DNA of 49,800 bases from Cellvibrionaceae bacterium (GCA_025800365.1 JAOXRT010000287.1:1-49800); one strand, 5' to 3'; positions 1 to 8,259 are shown, counted from the first letter of the stretch. The notes: generated by a model not told the origin, from the sequence alone. Numbers and translations are program-made.

Positions 1-1625
1 GCTAAGCTTTGAAGATGCTCAACTAAACTGTAAACGCCGTTGCTACGAGATGGGCTGAGATAATTTTTAAGCTGTAGCTCATCGATCGCTTTAGTGAAAT
101 CAAAATTAGCAATTTCTTGGCTACTGGCGCCTTCCACCCAACTTAATATAAGGGCGCTAATCCCTCTGATCAGGCGGGCATCACTGTCGTGACGAAAATG
201 CCAACGCCCATTATGTTGCTTAGCTTCTAGCCACAAGGCCGATTCGCATCCAGGAATTAATAAATGGGCTTGTTGAATATCTTTTTTAGTACTTACCTGT
301 TTACCCCAGAGGATTAATTGCTTTTGCCGCTGCTGCCAGCTTTTTGCTTGTTTGATTTCTTTCGCACGCTTACTGTCGAGTTCATTCGAGCTTGGCTTGC
401 TTTCGTTTTTAATTTGTTCTTGAGCGTTAAAGAACTCAGCGCAGGCATTTACTAAAGCTTCGATGTCGCTAAGCTTGTTGTAAGGGGCGATCGAGGCGCG
501 CAATAAGCTGCTTTGCTCTAGCTCTTGCAGCAATGGTTGGGTGCAATGATGCCCATGGCGTACGGCAATGCCCTGTTGGTCGAGGTAATCAGCAAGCTCG
601 ATATTAAGTTCTTGTTGCTGCAGGCTAAAACAAATGATCGCCGCTGGATTATCTGGCTGACTAAAAAGCGTAAGTCCTGAAAACTCAGATAATCTTTGAT
701 GGGCTTGTTCGCATAGAGCCTTAATGTGTTGTTGCATTTGTACAAGTGGCCACTGCTGAAAGAACTGCAGCGCAGCATCAAACGCGGCGACATTGGCCGT
801 TGCCGGGCTGCCTGCTTCAAAGCGATGGGGGGCATTTAAATAGCTGCTATTTTGCAGGCTGACTTGCTGAATCATCCCACCACCGCTGAGCAACGGGGGC
901 AGGTCATTAAGTTTTTCCTGCTTGCCATAGAAAATTCCCAGCCCTTCGGGACCAAACATTTTATGGGCAGAAAAACAGAGGAAGTCACATTCTAATTCTT
1001 GTACATCAATCTGCTGATGTGCGATGGCCTGCGCTGCATCCACAATAAAGGTGCAGCGCTTGGGCAGAAGATTTTTAAGTTCGCCAAGTTGGCTACTGCA
1101 GCCTAAGGTATTCGAACAGGCGGTGACGCTGACAATGCGAGTTTTTTCGCTAATCAGCTGCTTTGCCGCTTGCCAATCCAGCTGACCATTTTTTATAGGT
1201 AGGAATTTTAGCGTCAGTTGTTTTTGCTGGGCTATCTCCTGCCAGGGGATTAAATTGGCATGATGCTCTAGCAAGGAGAGAACAATTTCATCACCCGCTT
1301 GCAGCTTTGTTGCCAAGCCTTTGGCCAAAGTGTTTAGTGCGGCCGTGCAACTTTGGGTGAAGACTATATTGTTAGCATTTTCGGCGTTAATAAATTCTGC
1401 ACAATGATGTCGGCAGCTTTCTATGGTCTCTGTCGCGGCTCGGCTAAAACGGTGGCTGCCGCGATGGGCATTGCCAACCGTAGACGAATAATAGGCCGAG
1501 ATTGCCTCAATAACCGAGGCGGGCTTTTGAGTGGTTGCAGCGTTATCCAAGTAATGAATGGATTCATCGCGAAGGGCTGGGAAGTGGCTTTTGAAAGCCT
1601 GCGGGTCAAAATCTGTTTTCTTCAT
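1..1625 (-). CDS. csdA: CsdA-CsdE fusion: cysteine desulfurase with C-terminal SufE/CsdE domain (C-terminus cut by window edge)
   Basis: This gene encodes a PLP-dependent class V aminotransferase-fold cysteine desulfurase that takes sulfur from L-cysteine as a persulfide, joined to a SufE/CsdE sulfur-acceptor domain. From the ATG at 1625 the frame stays open for 541 codons to the window edge. The N-terminal part shows YLDNAATTQKP near residue 22, the PLP lysine in SAHKMFGPEGLG (K222) and the catalytic cysteine loop VRHGHHCTQPLL (C361), ending with RASIAPYN. A charged linker of about 60 residues follows. The SufE part contains LIPGCESALWL (acceptor cysteine C460), FRHDSDARLIRG and the late motif LSPSRSNG, so only a few C-terminal residues should be missing. 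E. coli encodes csdA and csdE as separate neighbours; here they are one polypeptide. It lies 68 nt downstream of the TatD gene on the same strand and is probably cotranscribed. Assignment to the CSD rather than the SUF pathway is inferred from motif wording and the absence of other suf genes nearby. Confidence 0.9.
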   Translation of the reverse strand, partial: MKKTDFDPQAFKSHFPALRDESIHYLDNAATTQKPASVIEAISAYYSSTVGNAHRGSHRFSRAATETIESCRHHCAEFINAENANNIVFTQSCTAALNTLAKGLATKLQAGDEIVLSLLEHHANLIPWQEIAQQKQLTLKFLPIKNGQLDWQAAKQLISEKTRIVSVTACSNTLGCSSQLGELKNLLPKRCTFIVDAAQAIAHQQIDVQELECDFLCFSAHKMFGPEGLGIFYGKQEKLNDLPPLLSGGGMIQQVSLQNSSYLNAPHRFEAGSPATANVAAFDAALQFFQQWPLVQMQQHIKALCEQAHQRLSEFSGLTLFSQPDNPAAIICFSLQQQELNIELADYLDQQGIAVRHGHHCTQPLLQELEQSSLLRASIAPYNKLSDIEALVNACAEFFNAQEQIKNESKPSSNELDSKRAKEIKQAKSWQQRQKQLILWGKQVSTKKDIQQAHLLIPGCESALWLEAKQHNGRWHFRHDSDARLIRGISALILSWVEGASSQEIANFDFTKAIDELQLKNYLSPSRSNGVYSLVEHLQSL

Positions 1626-1693
1626 AGCTGCTGCAGGTCTTATTCTCGCGCTTTGCTTGAGTTAAAGCGCAATTGTCTCACAGATTCGCCGGC

Positions 1694-2452
1694 TTATTTA
1701 AGGCCAAACAATGCACGGCTGTTAGCGCTGCTTTGCTCAGCAATATGGTGAATATCTTGCTGGCGCAGATCGGCTAGGCACTGGGCTATTTCTAATAGAT
1801 GCAATGGGCTATTACTCTGACCCTGTTTTCCGAATAAAGGCATGGAAGGGGCATCGGTTTCCAGTACAATTTTAGATAACTGTAGTTCGCTAGCCATACG
1901 GCGAGTCTTTTGTGCTCGTGGATAGCTGATGCTGCCGCCAATTCCAATTAACATGCCTTGGTCGATGTAGTTTTGGGCAAGCTCAATACTACCGCTATAG
2001 CCATGCACAACTCCACGCAGAGGCTGCTGCTGTTTGAGCATAGGGAGCAGTTCTTGTTGTGCTTTGTGAGCATGCAGAATAACGGGTAAGTTGCGCTCCC
2101 TGGCCTGCTGGAGCTGCCACTGCAGAGCTTCGATATGCAGTGGCGTGATTCCTTTGCTGCCATCTAAGCCGCATTCACCGATCGCAATACAGTTTGGATC
2201 TTGCAAGGCTTGCTCAAGCTCGTTCTTTAGAGCATGAAAGTTCTCTTCATCGACCCACCAAGGGTGTAAGCCTACCGCCCAATAACAGCCATCGAGTTTA
2301 TTACACAAAGCTTGGATTTTGGGCCATTGTTTCGGCTCGGTGGCCGGGATGATGAGCTGGGAAATATGATGATCTTGGCATTGTTGCCAGAGCTGATCGA
2401 CATTACTGAACTCGGGAAAGTCCAGGTGGCAATGACTGTCGATCAGCTCCAT
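1694..2452 (-). CDS. TatD-family metal-dependent hydrolase / DNase
   Basis: A 252-residue amidohydrolase-fold protein of the TatD/YjjV/YcfH group, which are metal-dependent 3'-5' nucleases or phosphodiesterases with a TIM barrel. Visible metal-site motifs are DSHCHLD (residues 5-11), AIGECGLDGS (about 90), ILHAHKA (about 126), VVHGYSG (about 148) and the terminal ETDAPSMP (about 200). The length matches the family. It follows the NSS transporter by 57 nt and precedes the csdA-csdE fusion by 68 nt, all on the minus strand, so the three may form one transcript. No clear Shine-Dalgarno sequence precedes the ATG, but the DSHCHLD motif at the N-terminus fixes the start closely. Which paralogue it is (YjjV-like is my best guess from ETDAPSMP) cannot be settled here. 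Confidence 0.9.
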   Translation of the reverse strand: MELIDSHCHLDFPEFSNVDQLWQQCQDHHISQLIIPATEPKQWPKIQALCNKLDGCYWAVGLHPWWVDEENFHALKNELEQALQDPNCIAIGECGLDGSKGITPLHIEALQWQLQQARERNLPVILHAHKAQQELLPMLKQQQPLRGVVHGYSGSIELAQNYIDQGMLIGIGGSISYPRAQKTRRMASELQLSKIVLETDAPSMPLFGKQGQSNSPLHLLEIAQCLADLRQQDIHHIAEQSSANSRALFGLK

Positions 2453-2509
2453 GATAGTCGCTTTATATAGATAGTAGTTTTAAGTCGCTAGTAGCTTCAG
2501 ATGGCAGGC

Positions 2510-3856
2510 CTATAGGCTCTGCCAGAAGCTGAGTAAAATTAGCGCCGGGCAGAAGAAGCGTACATAGATCGGCCATATCTTCCAGAACAGGCTATCTTCA
2601 ATATCTTCATGACCTTCTTTGAGTTCAGCTAGCAAGCGGTCGCGATGCATAATCCAGCCTGCAAAAATACACAGCAAAATGCCAAGAATTGGTTGGCTGT
2701 ACTTGGTGGTGAAATCCACGACTAGGCCAAATAGGCTAGCAAAATTCAAAATAATCACAGCGCTAACCGCAAAAATAATTCCACCGATAATCATTGTGAC
2801 CACCGGGCGAGAAGCATTGCTGCGCTCTACTGCTCTGGCTACAGGAACCTCAAGCATTGAGATGGATGAAGTAAGCGAGGCAATAGTCATCAGGCCGAAG
2901 AAGGCGATAGCTACCCAAGGGCCAGCAGCTCCCATGGAATCAAATAGCACTGGCAGCACCTGGAAAATCAAGTCAGGGCCTGCCAATAGCTCGCCACTTT
3001 CACTGTAGATGGTAGCGCCATGGTGTTGCGCAACAAACATGGCAGGAATAATCAGTAGACCTGCAGTAAATGCAATACCGACATCCACGGTTGTCACAAT
3101 GGCACCTAGGCGAGGCAGGCTGTCATCTTTGCTCAGGTAAGAGCCGTAGATCATCATGGTGCCAACACCTAAAGAGAGCGAGAAGAATGCTTGGCCCATG
3201 GCGTTAACGATCAGTTGCGGATCAGATAGCTGGCTAAGGTCTGGTAATAAATAGAGTTTTAAACCCTCGGCAGCACCTTCTTGCATCAGTACATAAACGA
3301 TCAGTAGGATCAGCAAGATAATCAGTGCTGGCATTAAGCGGCTAGACCAGCGCTCAATACCTGATTCAACGCCACTGGCGATAATTGCCATCGTAAGGCC
3401 AGCAAATAAGCCGCCGAAGATTAAGTTGCGACTGTTGCTTTGTTCGCTAAGCCAAGTGGTAGCGGCCTCCATGCTGAGCATGTCGGTAACTGGGGCGAAG
3501 AGGTAGGCCACCATCCAGCCAGCAATAATGGTATAGAAGCTTAAGATTAAGCTGGCCACCACAATGCCATACCAGCCTACAAAGCGACCAAAGAATTTGC
3601 TTAAGGGGCTGGGTGCTACGGAAGCCAGGCCATCAACAGTGTTGGAACGTGAGTGTCGGCCTAAAGTAAGCTCGGCCATTAGCGCAGGATAGGCCAAACA
3701 GAATGCCAGCACTAAATAAGCTAATACAAAGGCGGCGCCACCATTACTTGCGGTTTGGGTTGGAAAACCCCAGATATTACCTAGGCCTACGGCGGAGCCG
3801 GCGGCGGCCATGATAAATCCAGTTTTGGAAGAGAATTGTCCCCTAGGGCTGCTCAT
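2510..3856 (-). CDS. Sodium-dependent transporter, neurotransmitter:sodium symporter (NSS/SNF) family, paralogue 1
   Basis: A 448-residue inner-membrane protein with about 11-12 hydrophobic helices. It belongs to the LeuT-fold NSS family, which imports amino acids or related solutes with sodium. The TM1 signature is AAAGSAVGLGNIWGFPTQ (residues about 17-34), followed by NGGAAFVLAYL, and GVGTMMIYGSYLSKDD is visible near residue 230. The usual family signature has NIWRFPY; here the arginine is glycine and the tyrosine is threonine. In LeuT that arginine forms part of the extracellular gate, so the gate must be built differently in this subgroup. The substrate cannot be read from sequence. A second NSS protein lies on the opposite strand at 4836-6242, with smpB between them. 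It heads a probable minus-strand unit with the TatD and CsdA-CsdE genes. Confidence 0.9.
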   Translation of the reverse strand: MSSPRGQFSSKTGFIMAAAGSAVGLGNIWGFPTQTASNGGAAFVLAYLVLAFCLAYPALMAELTLGRHSRSNTVDGLASVAPSPLSKFFGRFVGWYGIVVASLILSFYTIIAGWMVAYLFAPVTDMLSMEAATTWLSEQSNSRNLIFGGLFAGLTMAIIASGVESGIERWSSRLMPALIILLILLIVYVLMQEGAAEGLKLYLLPDLSQLSDPQLIVNAMGQAFFSLSLGVGTMMIYGSYLSKDDSLPRLGAIVTTVDVGIAFTAGLLIIPAMFVAQHHGATIYSESGELLAGPDLIFQVLPVLFDSMGAAGPWVAIAFFGLMTIASLTSSISMLEVPVARAVERSNASRPVVTMIIGGIIFAVSAVIILNFASLFGLVVDFTTKYSQPILGILLCIFAGWIMHRDRLLAELKEGHEDIEDSLFWKIWPIYVRFFCPALILLSFWQSL

Positions 3857-4015
3857 AATCTACGTCTCATTATTCTAGTTGGGTAGACGCTGCCGCGTTC
3901 TTGTTCTTGAAAGACGGCAAATCATACTCGGTACAAGCTGATTTTGCCGTAATTTGTGGAATGATGCGAGAAATTGGCTAAAAAGCCAGAAATTGGCAAT
4001 ATTTCTAATGGGATG

Positions 4016-4489
4016 CTATTTGGTCTGCATCAAACGTTGCTTTTGACGGTTCCAATCGCGCTGTTTTTCCGTTTCACGCTTATCGTGTTGCTGCTTACCT
4101 TTACCTAATCCGATCTGGCATTTTACTAGGTGGTTTTTCCAGTAAAGAGAAAGTGCGATCACACTATAACCCTGCTGCTCGGCGGCTTGGCGCAATTTGG
4201 CGATCTCTTTTTTGTGCAGCAGTAGTCGTCTAGAGCGGGTGGGCTCGGTTACAAAGTGAGTTGATGCGCTGATCAATGGCTGAATCTGGGCATTTAATAA
4301 AAATGCTTCGCCGTTTTTGAAAAATACATAGCTGTCGGTGAGTTGGCCTTTGCCTTCGCGCAGGCTTTTAACTTCCCAGCCCATAAGCTCTAGGCCAGCC
4401 TCAACCGTATCACTGATGTGATAGTCGAATCGGGCGCGTTTATTTTGGGCGATGGTATTGGGACTGGTTTTCTTTTGCTTCTTTGCCAT
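4016..4489 (-). CDS. smpB: SsrA-binding protein SmpB
   Basis: SmpB is the 157-residue protein that binds tmRNA and delivers it to stalled ribosomes for trans-translation. Family motifs are [10 protein letters not shown] (about residues 17-26), [19 protein letters not shown], the segment [17 protein letters not shown], and the basic C-terminal tail [15 protein letters not shown] that occupies the mRNA channel. Length and start (MAKKQKK) match the family. Divergent smpB and ratA-rnfH is a widespread gammaproteobacterial arrangement; here an extra NSS gene and a small repeat element separate them. The ATG has no Shine-Dalgarno sequence upstream, and a TATAAT box lies about 8 nt before it, so the message may be almost leaderless. 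The tmRNA gene ssrA is not visible in the window. Confidence 0.97.
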   Translation of the reverse strand: MAKKQKKTSPNTIAQNKRARFDYHISDTVEAGLELMGWEVKSLREGKGQLTDSYVFFKNGEAFLLNAQIQPLISASTHFVTEPTRSRRLLLHKKEIAKLRQAAEQQGYSVIALSLYWKNHLVKCQIGLGKGKQQHDKRETEKQRDWNRQKQRLMQTK

Positions 4490-4497
4490 GGCGGCGG

Positions 4498-4503
4498 ATT
4501 ATA
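4498..4503 (-). promoter_or_regulatory. Candidate -10 box of smpB, very close to the start codon
   Basis: On the minus strand the hexamer TATAAT occurs 8 nt before the smpB ATG (4489). A transcript starting 6-8 nt downstream would have a leader of about 0-2 nt. The expected -35 position (about 4521-4526) reads TAGGTT, a poor match, and directly abuts the edge of the repeat element at 4527-4778. The box is seen; promoter activity and the leaderless transcript are inference. Confidence 0.4.
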
Positions 4504-4526
4504 AAGGTAAGTGTAAGGAAAACCTA

Positions 4527-4778
4527 GGGCCTGTTAATACTATTACAGCTATCACTGTTAGAGCCAAAATCGTCTTAATCAAGGCGCGAGGCGCGTAGTT
4601 TGGTCATTCCAAATAAGCAACGAGCAACACAGAGTAAGGCGATTTTGGCCTAAGCCAAAGGGGCCGTTCAGCTACCTTAGGGCTCGCCACAGTGGAAAAA
4701 GCACAATACGCTCACTCTGCCTTGCCGAAGCGATGAAATAAGAACGGCAGTGATGGCTGTATTAGTGTTAGCAGGCCC
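4527..4778. mobile_element. 252-bp MITE-like element with 31-bp terminal inverted repeats and TA flanks
   Basis: The termini at 4527-4557 and 4748-4778 are inverted repeats matching at 27 of 31 positions; each begins GGGCCTG and ends ATCACTG read inward. The dinucleotide TA flanks both ends (4525-4526 and 4779-4780), as expected for target duplication by IS630/Tc1-mariner-type transposases. An internal inverted repeat pairs 4562-4577 with 4635-4650 (GCCAAAATCG core). No transposase is encoded; the only short frame crossing it is not gene-like. It fills most of the 346 bp between smpB and the second NSS gene. I interpret it as a non-autonomous transposable element; multi-copy status cannot be checked here. 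Confidence 0.65.
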
Positions 4779-4835
4779 TACAATTATGCGTCACGCTTAT
4801 AGCTGGATCTCGAGGCTAGTGGTAGCATTTCGGCT

Positions 4836-6242
4836 ATGGATAAGGTTTATGAAAATACAGTTGCGCATCCCACCAGAGAGGCTAGCGCTGAAACGGAGAC
4901 TCGTTGGTTGGGATATTGGCCCTTTGTTTGGGGGGCGACAGGTGCAGCGGTAAGCTTAATTAATCTCTGGCGTTTCCCATATTTGGTGGGCGAGCACGGC
5001 GGCGGCCTGTTCCTGCTGGTTTACCTGTTTTGTGTCATCGTCTTAGCCGTCCCTATTATGCTGGCCGAAGTATTGATTGGGCGCTTGGGGCGTGGCAACC
5101 CAGTATTGGCAGTGGCCAATGTCAGTCGCTTGTCGGGCATATCGAGTATGTGGCGACTAGTCGGTTACCTGGTTATTGCGGCGAGCCTTTTGATTTTACC
5201 GATATACAGCGTTATGGGAGGCTGGGGGCTGGAATACCTCAACATGAGCCTAGAGCATCGCTTTGAAGGAATTAGCTTTGCGACCAGTAAAGCTGAATTT
5301 GACCGCTTTTTGCTCGATCAGACGTCGATGCTGGCTTGGCATTCGGCCTTGATGCTGGCGGCCGTACTTTTGGTTGCGGCAGGTATAAGGGTTTTGGCCT
5401 GGGTTCTGAAGATACTGGTGCCGGGCATGTTTATCATTATGCTGCTCTTGGTGATGCAGTTGTCCTCATTGGATGATTTTAGTTATGCCCTCGCTTGGAT
5501 GTTCTCCTTTAGGCCTGAAGACTTCAGTTGGAATTCACTTCTATTAGCACTAGGTCATGGTTTCCTCACTTTGGGGGTGGGGCTGGGCGTTATGATGACC
5601 TACAGCGGCTATTTACCAAAGAACAGTCAGATGGGGCGTTTAGTGCTGCGTATTAGTGCTCTAGATCTGCTTATTGCTGTATTGGCAGGCCTAGTTGCTT
5701 TGCCTTTATTAATGTCGATTCCTGAGCAGGCACCAGCAGCGGGGCCTGAGTCTTTGTTTGTGTCTTTACCGGCAGTATTTGGCTCTTTGGAAGGCGGCTT
5801 CTCACTGGCCAATTGGTTTTATATCGTCGTAGTTGCCGTTGCTTTAAGTTCTATGGTGCCGCTGATGGAGCCCTTAGTCGCTCATATGGTTGATCGTGGT
5901 TGGCCACGCTATCAAGGCGCTATTTTTGCGGGTACGGTTTGCTGGACCATCGGGCTGGGTGTAGTCATGTCCTTCAATCAATGGCAGCAAGTCGAGCTCT
6001 TAGATGGCATGAATTTTTCACAGCTATTGGATTATGTGACGGCAAATGCCCTAATGCCTATTGTGGGAATGATTATGGCGGTTATTGTTGGTTGGTTGCT
6101 GCCAATCGAAAAAGCCCGCGAAGCCTTTCAGCAGGATTCAAAATGGCGCTTCCAAGCTTGGTTGTTCTTGTTAAAATACGGCGCGCCTCTATTGATCTAT
6201 GCGATTTTTATTATGCCTATGCTGCAGGCTTGGCTGAATTGA
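4836..6242 (+). CDS. Sodium-dependent transporter-like protein, NSS/SNF family, divergent paralogue 2
   Basis: A 468-residue polytopic inner-membrane protein of the NSS (LeuT-fold) family. TM1 reads GAAVSLINLWRFPYLVG (about residues 35-51) followed by HGGGLFLLVYL, and GLGVMMTYSGYLPKNSQ lies near residue 255. Compared with the usual signature it keeps WRFPY but changes VGLGN to VSLIN. The unwound glycine-rich part of TM1 contributes to sodium and substrate binding in LeuT, so the change may alter ion coupling or specificity. It shows only limited similarity to the paralogue at 2510-3856, whose deviations lie at different positions of the same motif. No strong Shine-Dalgarno sequence precedes the ATG, and the start is chosen because it leaves a normal cytosolic N-terminus before TM1. 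The substrate is unknown. Confidence 0.87.
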   Translation: MDKVYENTVAHPTREASAETETRWLGYWPFVWGATGAAVSLINLWRFPYLVGEHGGGLFLLVYLFCVIVLAVPIMLAEVLIGRLGRGNPVLAVANVSRLSGISSMWRLVGYLVIAASLLILPIYSVMGGWGLEYLNMSLEHRFEGISFATSKAEFDRFLLDQTSMLAWHSALMLAAVLLVAAGIRVLAWVLKILVPGMFIIMLLLVMQLSSLDDFSYALAWMFSFRPEDFSWNSLLLALGHGFLTLGVGLGVMMTYSGYLPKNSQMGRLVLRISALDLLIAVLAGLVALPLLMSIPEQAPAAGPESLFVSLPAVFGSLEGGFSLANWFYIVVVAVALSSMVPLMEPLVAHMVDRGWPRYQGAIFAGTVCWTIGLGVVMSFNQWQQVELLDGMNFSQLLDYVTANALMPIVGMIMAVIVGWLLPIEKAREAFQQDSKWRFQAWLFLLKYGAPLLIYAIFIMPMLQAWLN

Positions 6243-6338
6243 TGGTCAAAATAGTGGTCGCTAAGGATTCTCCATTTTTTATAAGTTCTTTTTAATCGAT
6301 AATTAGCAGCCTAGTGTATTTAGTTAACGGACATATAA

Positions 6339-6785
6339 ATGGCCACTGAAATTGAGCGTAGCGCCCTAGTGGCTTATTCCCAAGAGCAAATGTTTGAGTT
6401 GGTCGGGGATATCGAATCCTACCCGCAATTTATGCCTGGCTGTGTGGCGGCAGAAATTCATCAGCAGGGTGAAGATTTTGTAGAGGCCAGCTTGTATCTT
6501 TCCCAGGCCGGTATTAAGCAGCAGTTTACGACTCGCAATGTTTTAGAGCGGCCCAGCAAGATGTTAATGAGTTTGGTAGCGGGCCCATTTTCTGAATTAT
6601 CGGGTGAGTGGCGATTTATTCCGCTGGCAGAAAATGCCTGCAAAGTGGAGCTGAGTTTGCGGTTTGGCTTTGATAATGCCGTGTTAAAATTAGCCGCTGG
6701 AAAGCTATTTGAAAAATCAGCCAATCAACAAGTGGCGGCACTATGTCAGAGGGCCGAGCAAGTTTATGGGCCGAGCAAACTATAA
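6339..6785 (+). CDS. ratA: RatA-type START-domain protein (COQ10/polyketide cyclase family)
   Basis: A 148-residue protein of the SRPBCC/START-like superfamily, homologous to E. coli RatA and eukaryotic Coq10. E. coli RatA was reported to bind 50S subunits and block 70S formation, whereas Coq10 homologues bind ubiquinone, so the physiological role is debated. Motifs are the opening IERSALVAYSQEQMFELV, the family segment DIESYPQFMPGC (about residues 30-41), and FDNAVLKLAAGKLFEK near the C-terminus. It sits upstream of rnfH and near smpB, the conserved neighbourhood of ratA. The gap to rnfH is 129 bp, so rnfH may also have its own promoter. Confidence 0.93.
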   Translation: MATEIERSALVAYSQEQMFELVGDIESYPQFMPGCVAAEIHQQGEDFVEASLYLSQAGIKQQFTTRNVLERPSKMLMSLVAGPFSELSGEWRFIPLAENACKVELSLRFGFDNAVLKLAAGKLFEKSANQQVAALCQRAEQVYGPSKL

Positions 6786-6914
6786 GCTAATAGTGAACTC
6801 ATGGTACTGAGTGAGTTGTAGCTCGCGAAATACAGTTTTGCGATTTATCTAGCGGCGAAACTATTATGAGCCATGTGACCCAAGTGACTCAAAAAGAAAG
6901 AGTTAAATGTAACG

Positions 6915-7229
6915 ATGAGTGATATTGAAACTATTTCCGTTGAAGTGGCTTATGCCTTAGCGGATAAACAAAAAATTGTATCTCTATTGGTGGAACCCGG
7001 CACGACTGCTTTGCAAGCCGTGAAGAAATCTGGCATCAGTGAGATCTTTCCAGAGATTGACCCCGATACCGCCAAAATGGGTATCTTCGGCCAAAGCTTG
7101 GGCACAAAAGGTTTGTTAAAAGCCCATGAGCATCAACTTAAGGAAGGTGATCGGGTGGAAATTTACCGCCCGCTTATTGCCGACCCTAAGGAGGTTCGCA
7201 GACGCCGAGCGGCGAAGGCGGCTGAATAA
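6915..7229 (+). CDS. rnfH: RnfH family protein (RatB), ubiquitin-like beta-grasp fold
   Basis: A 104-residue member of the RnfH/RatB family, a small beta-grasp protein whose molecular role is not established. Typical features are ISVEVAYALADKQ at residues 6-18, the middle FPEIDPDTAKMGIFGQ, and GDRVEIYRPLIADPKEVRR followed by a basic tail. The length matches the family. It lies downstream of ratA as in many gammaproteobacteria and converges with bamE. Downstream (about 7240-7290) there is an imperfect GC-rich inverted repeat starting GAGAGGCG that might act as a terminator, and ACTGAGAAT/ATTCTCAGT arms lie further on; neither is strong enough for a separate call. Confidence 0.93.
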   Translation: MSDIETISVEVAYALADKQKIVSLLVEPGTTALQAVKKSGISEIFPEIDPDTAKMGIFGQSLGTKGLLKAHEHQLKEGDRVEIYRPLIADPKEVRRRRAAKAAE

Positions 7230-7406
7230 TCTAGCTACTTAATGAGAGGCGGCTTGCTTTAGGAAGCAACTTTGCGAAGCGCCTCTCAAAAATGAGATTT
7301 GCTTCGCCGAGCACTTTGTCAGCTAAACTGAGAATGTCATTAATTCCCAGTGCGACTAATTCTCAGTACTGTCTATCTATCAGTACTATTTGAATCCCGG
7401 CACTTT

Positions 7407-7754
7407 CTAGCTGCCAGTACCATCCGCGCGGAAATCGCCAGAGAAGCGTGCTAACTTATCTTCTTCAAAGAATACAGTTAGTCGTTCCTTAGTCACCTTA
7501 CCTTTAGCGTCTTTTAAGCTGTAGTAGTAGTCCCAGCGGTCTGGTGTAAAGGTATCGGCAATCAATGGAGTGCCCAGAACAAAGCGTACTTGGCGCTTGG
7601 TCATGCCAGGCTTTAGCTGATCAACCATATCCTGAGTAATGATATTACCCTGCTGGATATCGAGGCTATAAACCCCAGGAAATTTAAGGTATGAACAGGC
7701 GCTGACTAAGACCAGACAGGCGGCTGCGAAACTGAGCTTTACTGCTTTTTGCAT
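7407..7754 (-). CDS. bamE: Outer membrane assembly lipoprotein BamE (SmpA/OmlA)
   Basis: BamE is a small lipoprotein of the BAM complex that inserts beta-barrel proteins into the outer membrane. The 115-residue product has a lipoprotein signal peptide ending in the lipobox LVSAC (lipidated cysteine about residue 20). The mature part shows GVYSLDIQQGNIIT, the SmpA/OmlA signature LKPGMTKRQVRFVLGTP and DRWDYYYSL. It is divergent from fur with 78 bp between the start codons, the conserved bamE|fur arrangement, so the two promoters must share that gap. Length and motif order are normal. Confidence 0.97.
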   Translation of the reverse strand: MQKAVKLSFAAACLVLVSACSYLKFPGVYSLDIQQGNIITQDMVDQLKPGMTKRQVRFVLGTPLIADTFTPDRWDYYYSLKDAKGKVTKERLTVFFEEDKLARFSGDFRADGTGS

Positions 7755-7832
7755 GAAGGGCTTCCACTTCGTTAGACTAATAGGAGATAATACCTGAACT
7801 TATTCAATACTGAGAAGACTCTTGGGGGAAAA

Positions 7833-8240
7833 ATGGCTGTTGAAAACCAGGAATTACGCAAGGCTGGACTAAAAGTAACCTTGCCTAGGGTTAAAATCCT
7901 GCAAATTCTTGAATCCTCGGAACAGCATCACATGAGCGCTGAAGACGTCTATAAGTCGCTTATGGAGGCGGGAGAAGACGTTGGTTTGGCCACTGTATAT
8001 CGAGTTCTCACTCAGTTTGAGGGTGCTGGCTTGGTAGTTCGTCATAATTTTGATGGCGGTCACTCAGTGTTTGAATTAGCTCGTGGTGATCATCATGACC
8101 ACATGGTTTGTACGGACACCGGCACAGTGATAGAGTTCCACAATGAAGAGATTGAGCGCCTACAAGATGCTATTGCCGAAGAGCATGGCTATGAGATTGT
8201 TGGTCACAGCTTAGTGTTGTATGTTAAACCAAAGGATTAA
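7833..8240 (+). CDS. fur: Ferric uptake regulator Fur
   Basis: Fur is a 135-residue dimeric metal-responsive repressor that binds Fur boxes when loaded with ferrous iron. It begins with the winged-helix DNA-binding domain (LKVTLPRVKILQILESSEQH, then VGLATVYRVLTQFE) and continues into the metal-binding dimerisation domain with the histidine cluster GDHHDHMVC at about residues 86-94. The CxxC structural zinc pair of E. coli Fur is reduced to one cysteine (VCTDTG), as is also known for Pseudomonas Fur. A good ribosome site GGGGGAAAA precedes the ATG. It is divergent from bamE and followed by a strong terminator at 8260-8295. Confidence 0.98.
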   Translation: MAVENQELRKAGLKVTLPRVKILQILESSEQHHMSAEDVYKSLMEAGEDVGLATVYRVLTQFEGAGLVVRHNFDGGHSVFELARGDHHDHMVCTDTGTVIEFHNEEIERLQDAIAEEHGYEIVGHSLVLYVKPKD

Positions 8241-8259
8241 ATGAAGGCCTTGGTTTGAG

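Noticed and set aside
1353-1751. 132-codon plus-strand frame over csdA and the tatD end
   Set aside because: It lies antisense to two well-recognised genes and has no family similarity.
4750-4953. 67-codon frame starting in the repeat element before the second NSS gene
   Set aside because: It begins inside the terminal inverted repeat and overlaps the NSS gene in another frame, without any motif.
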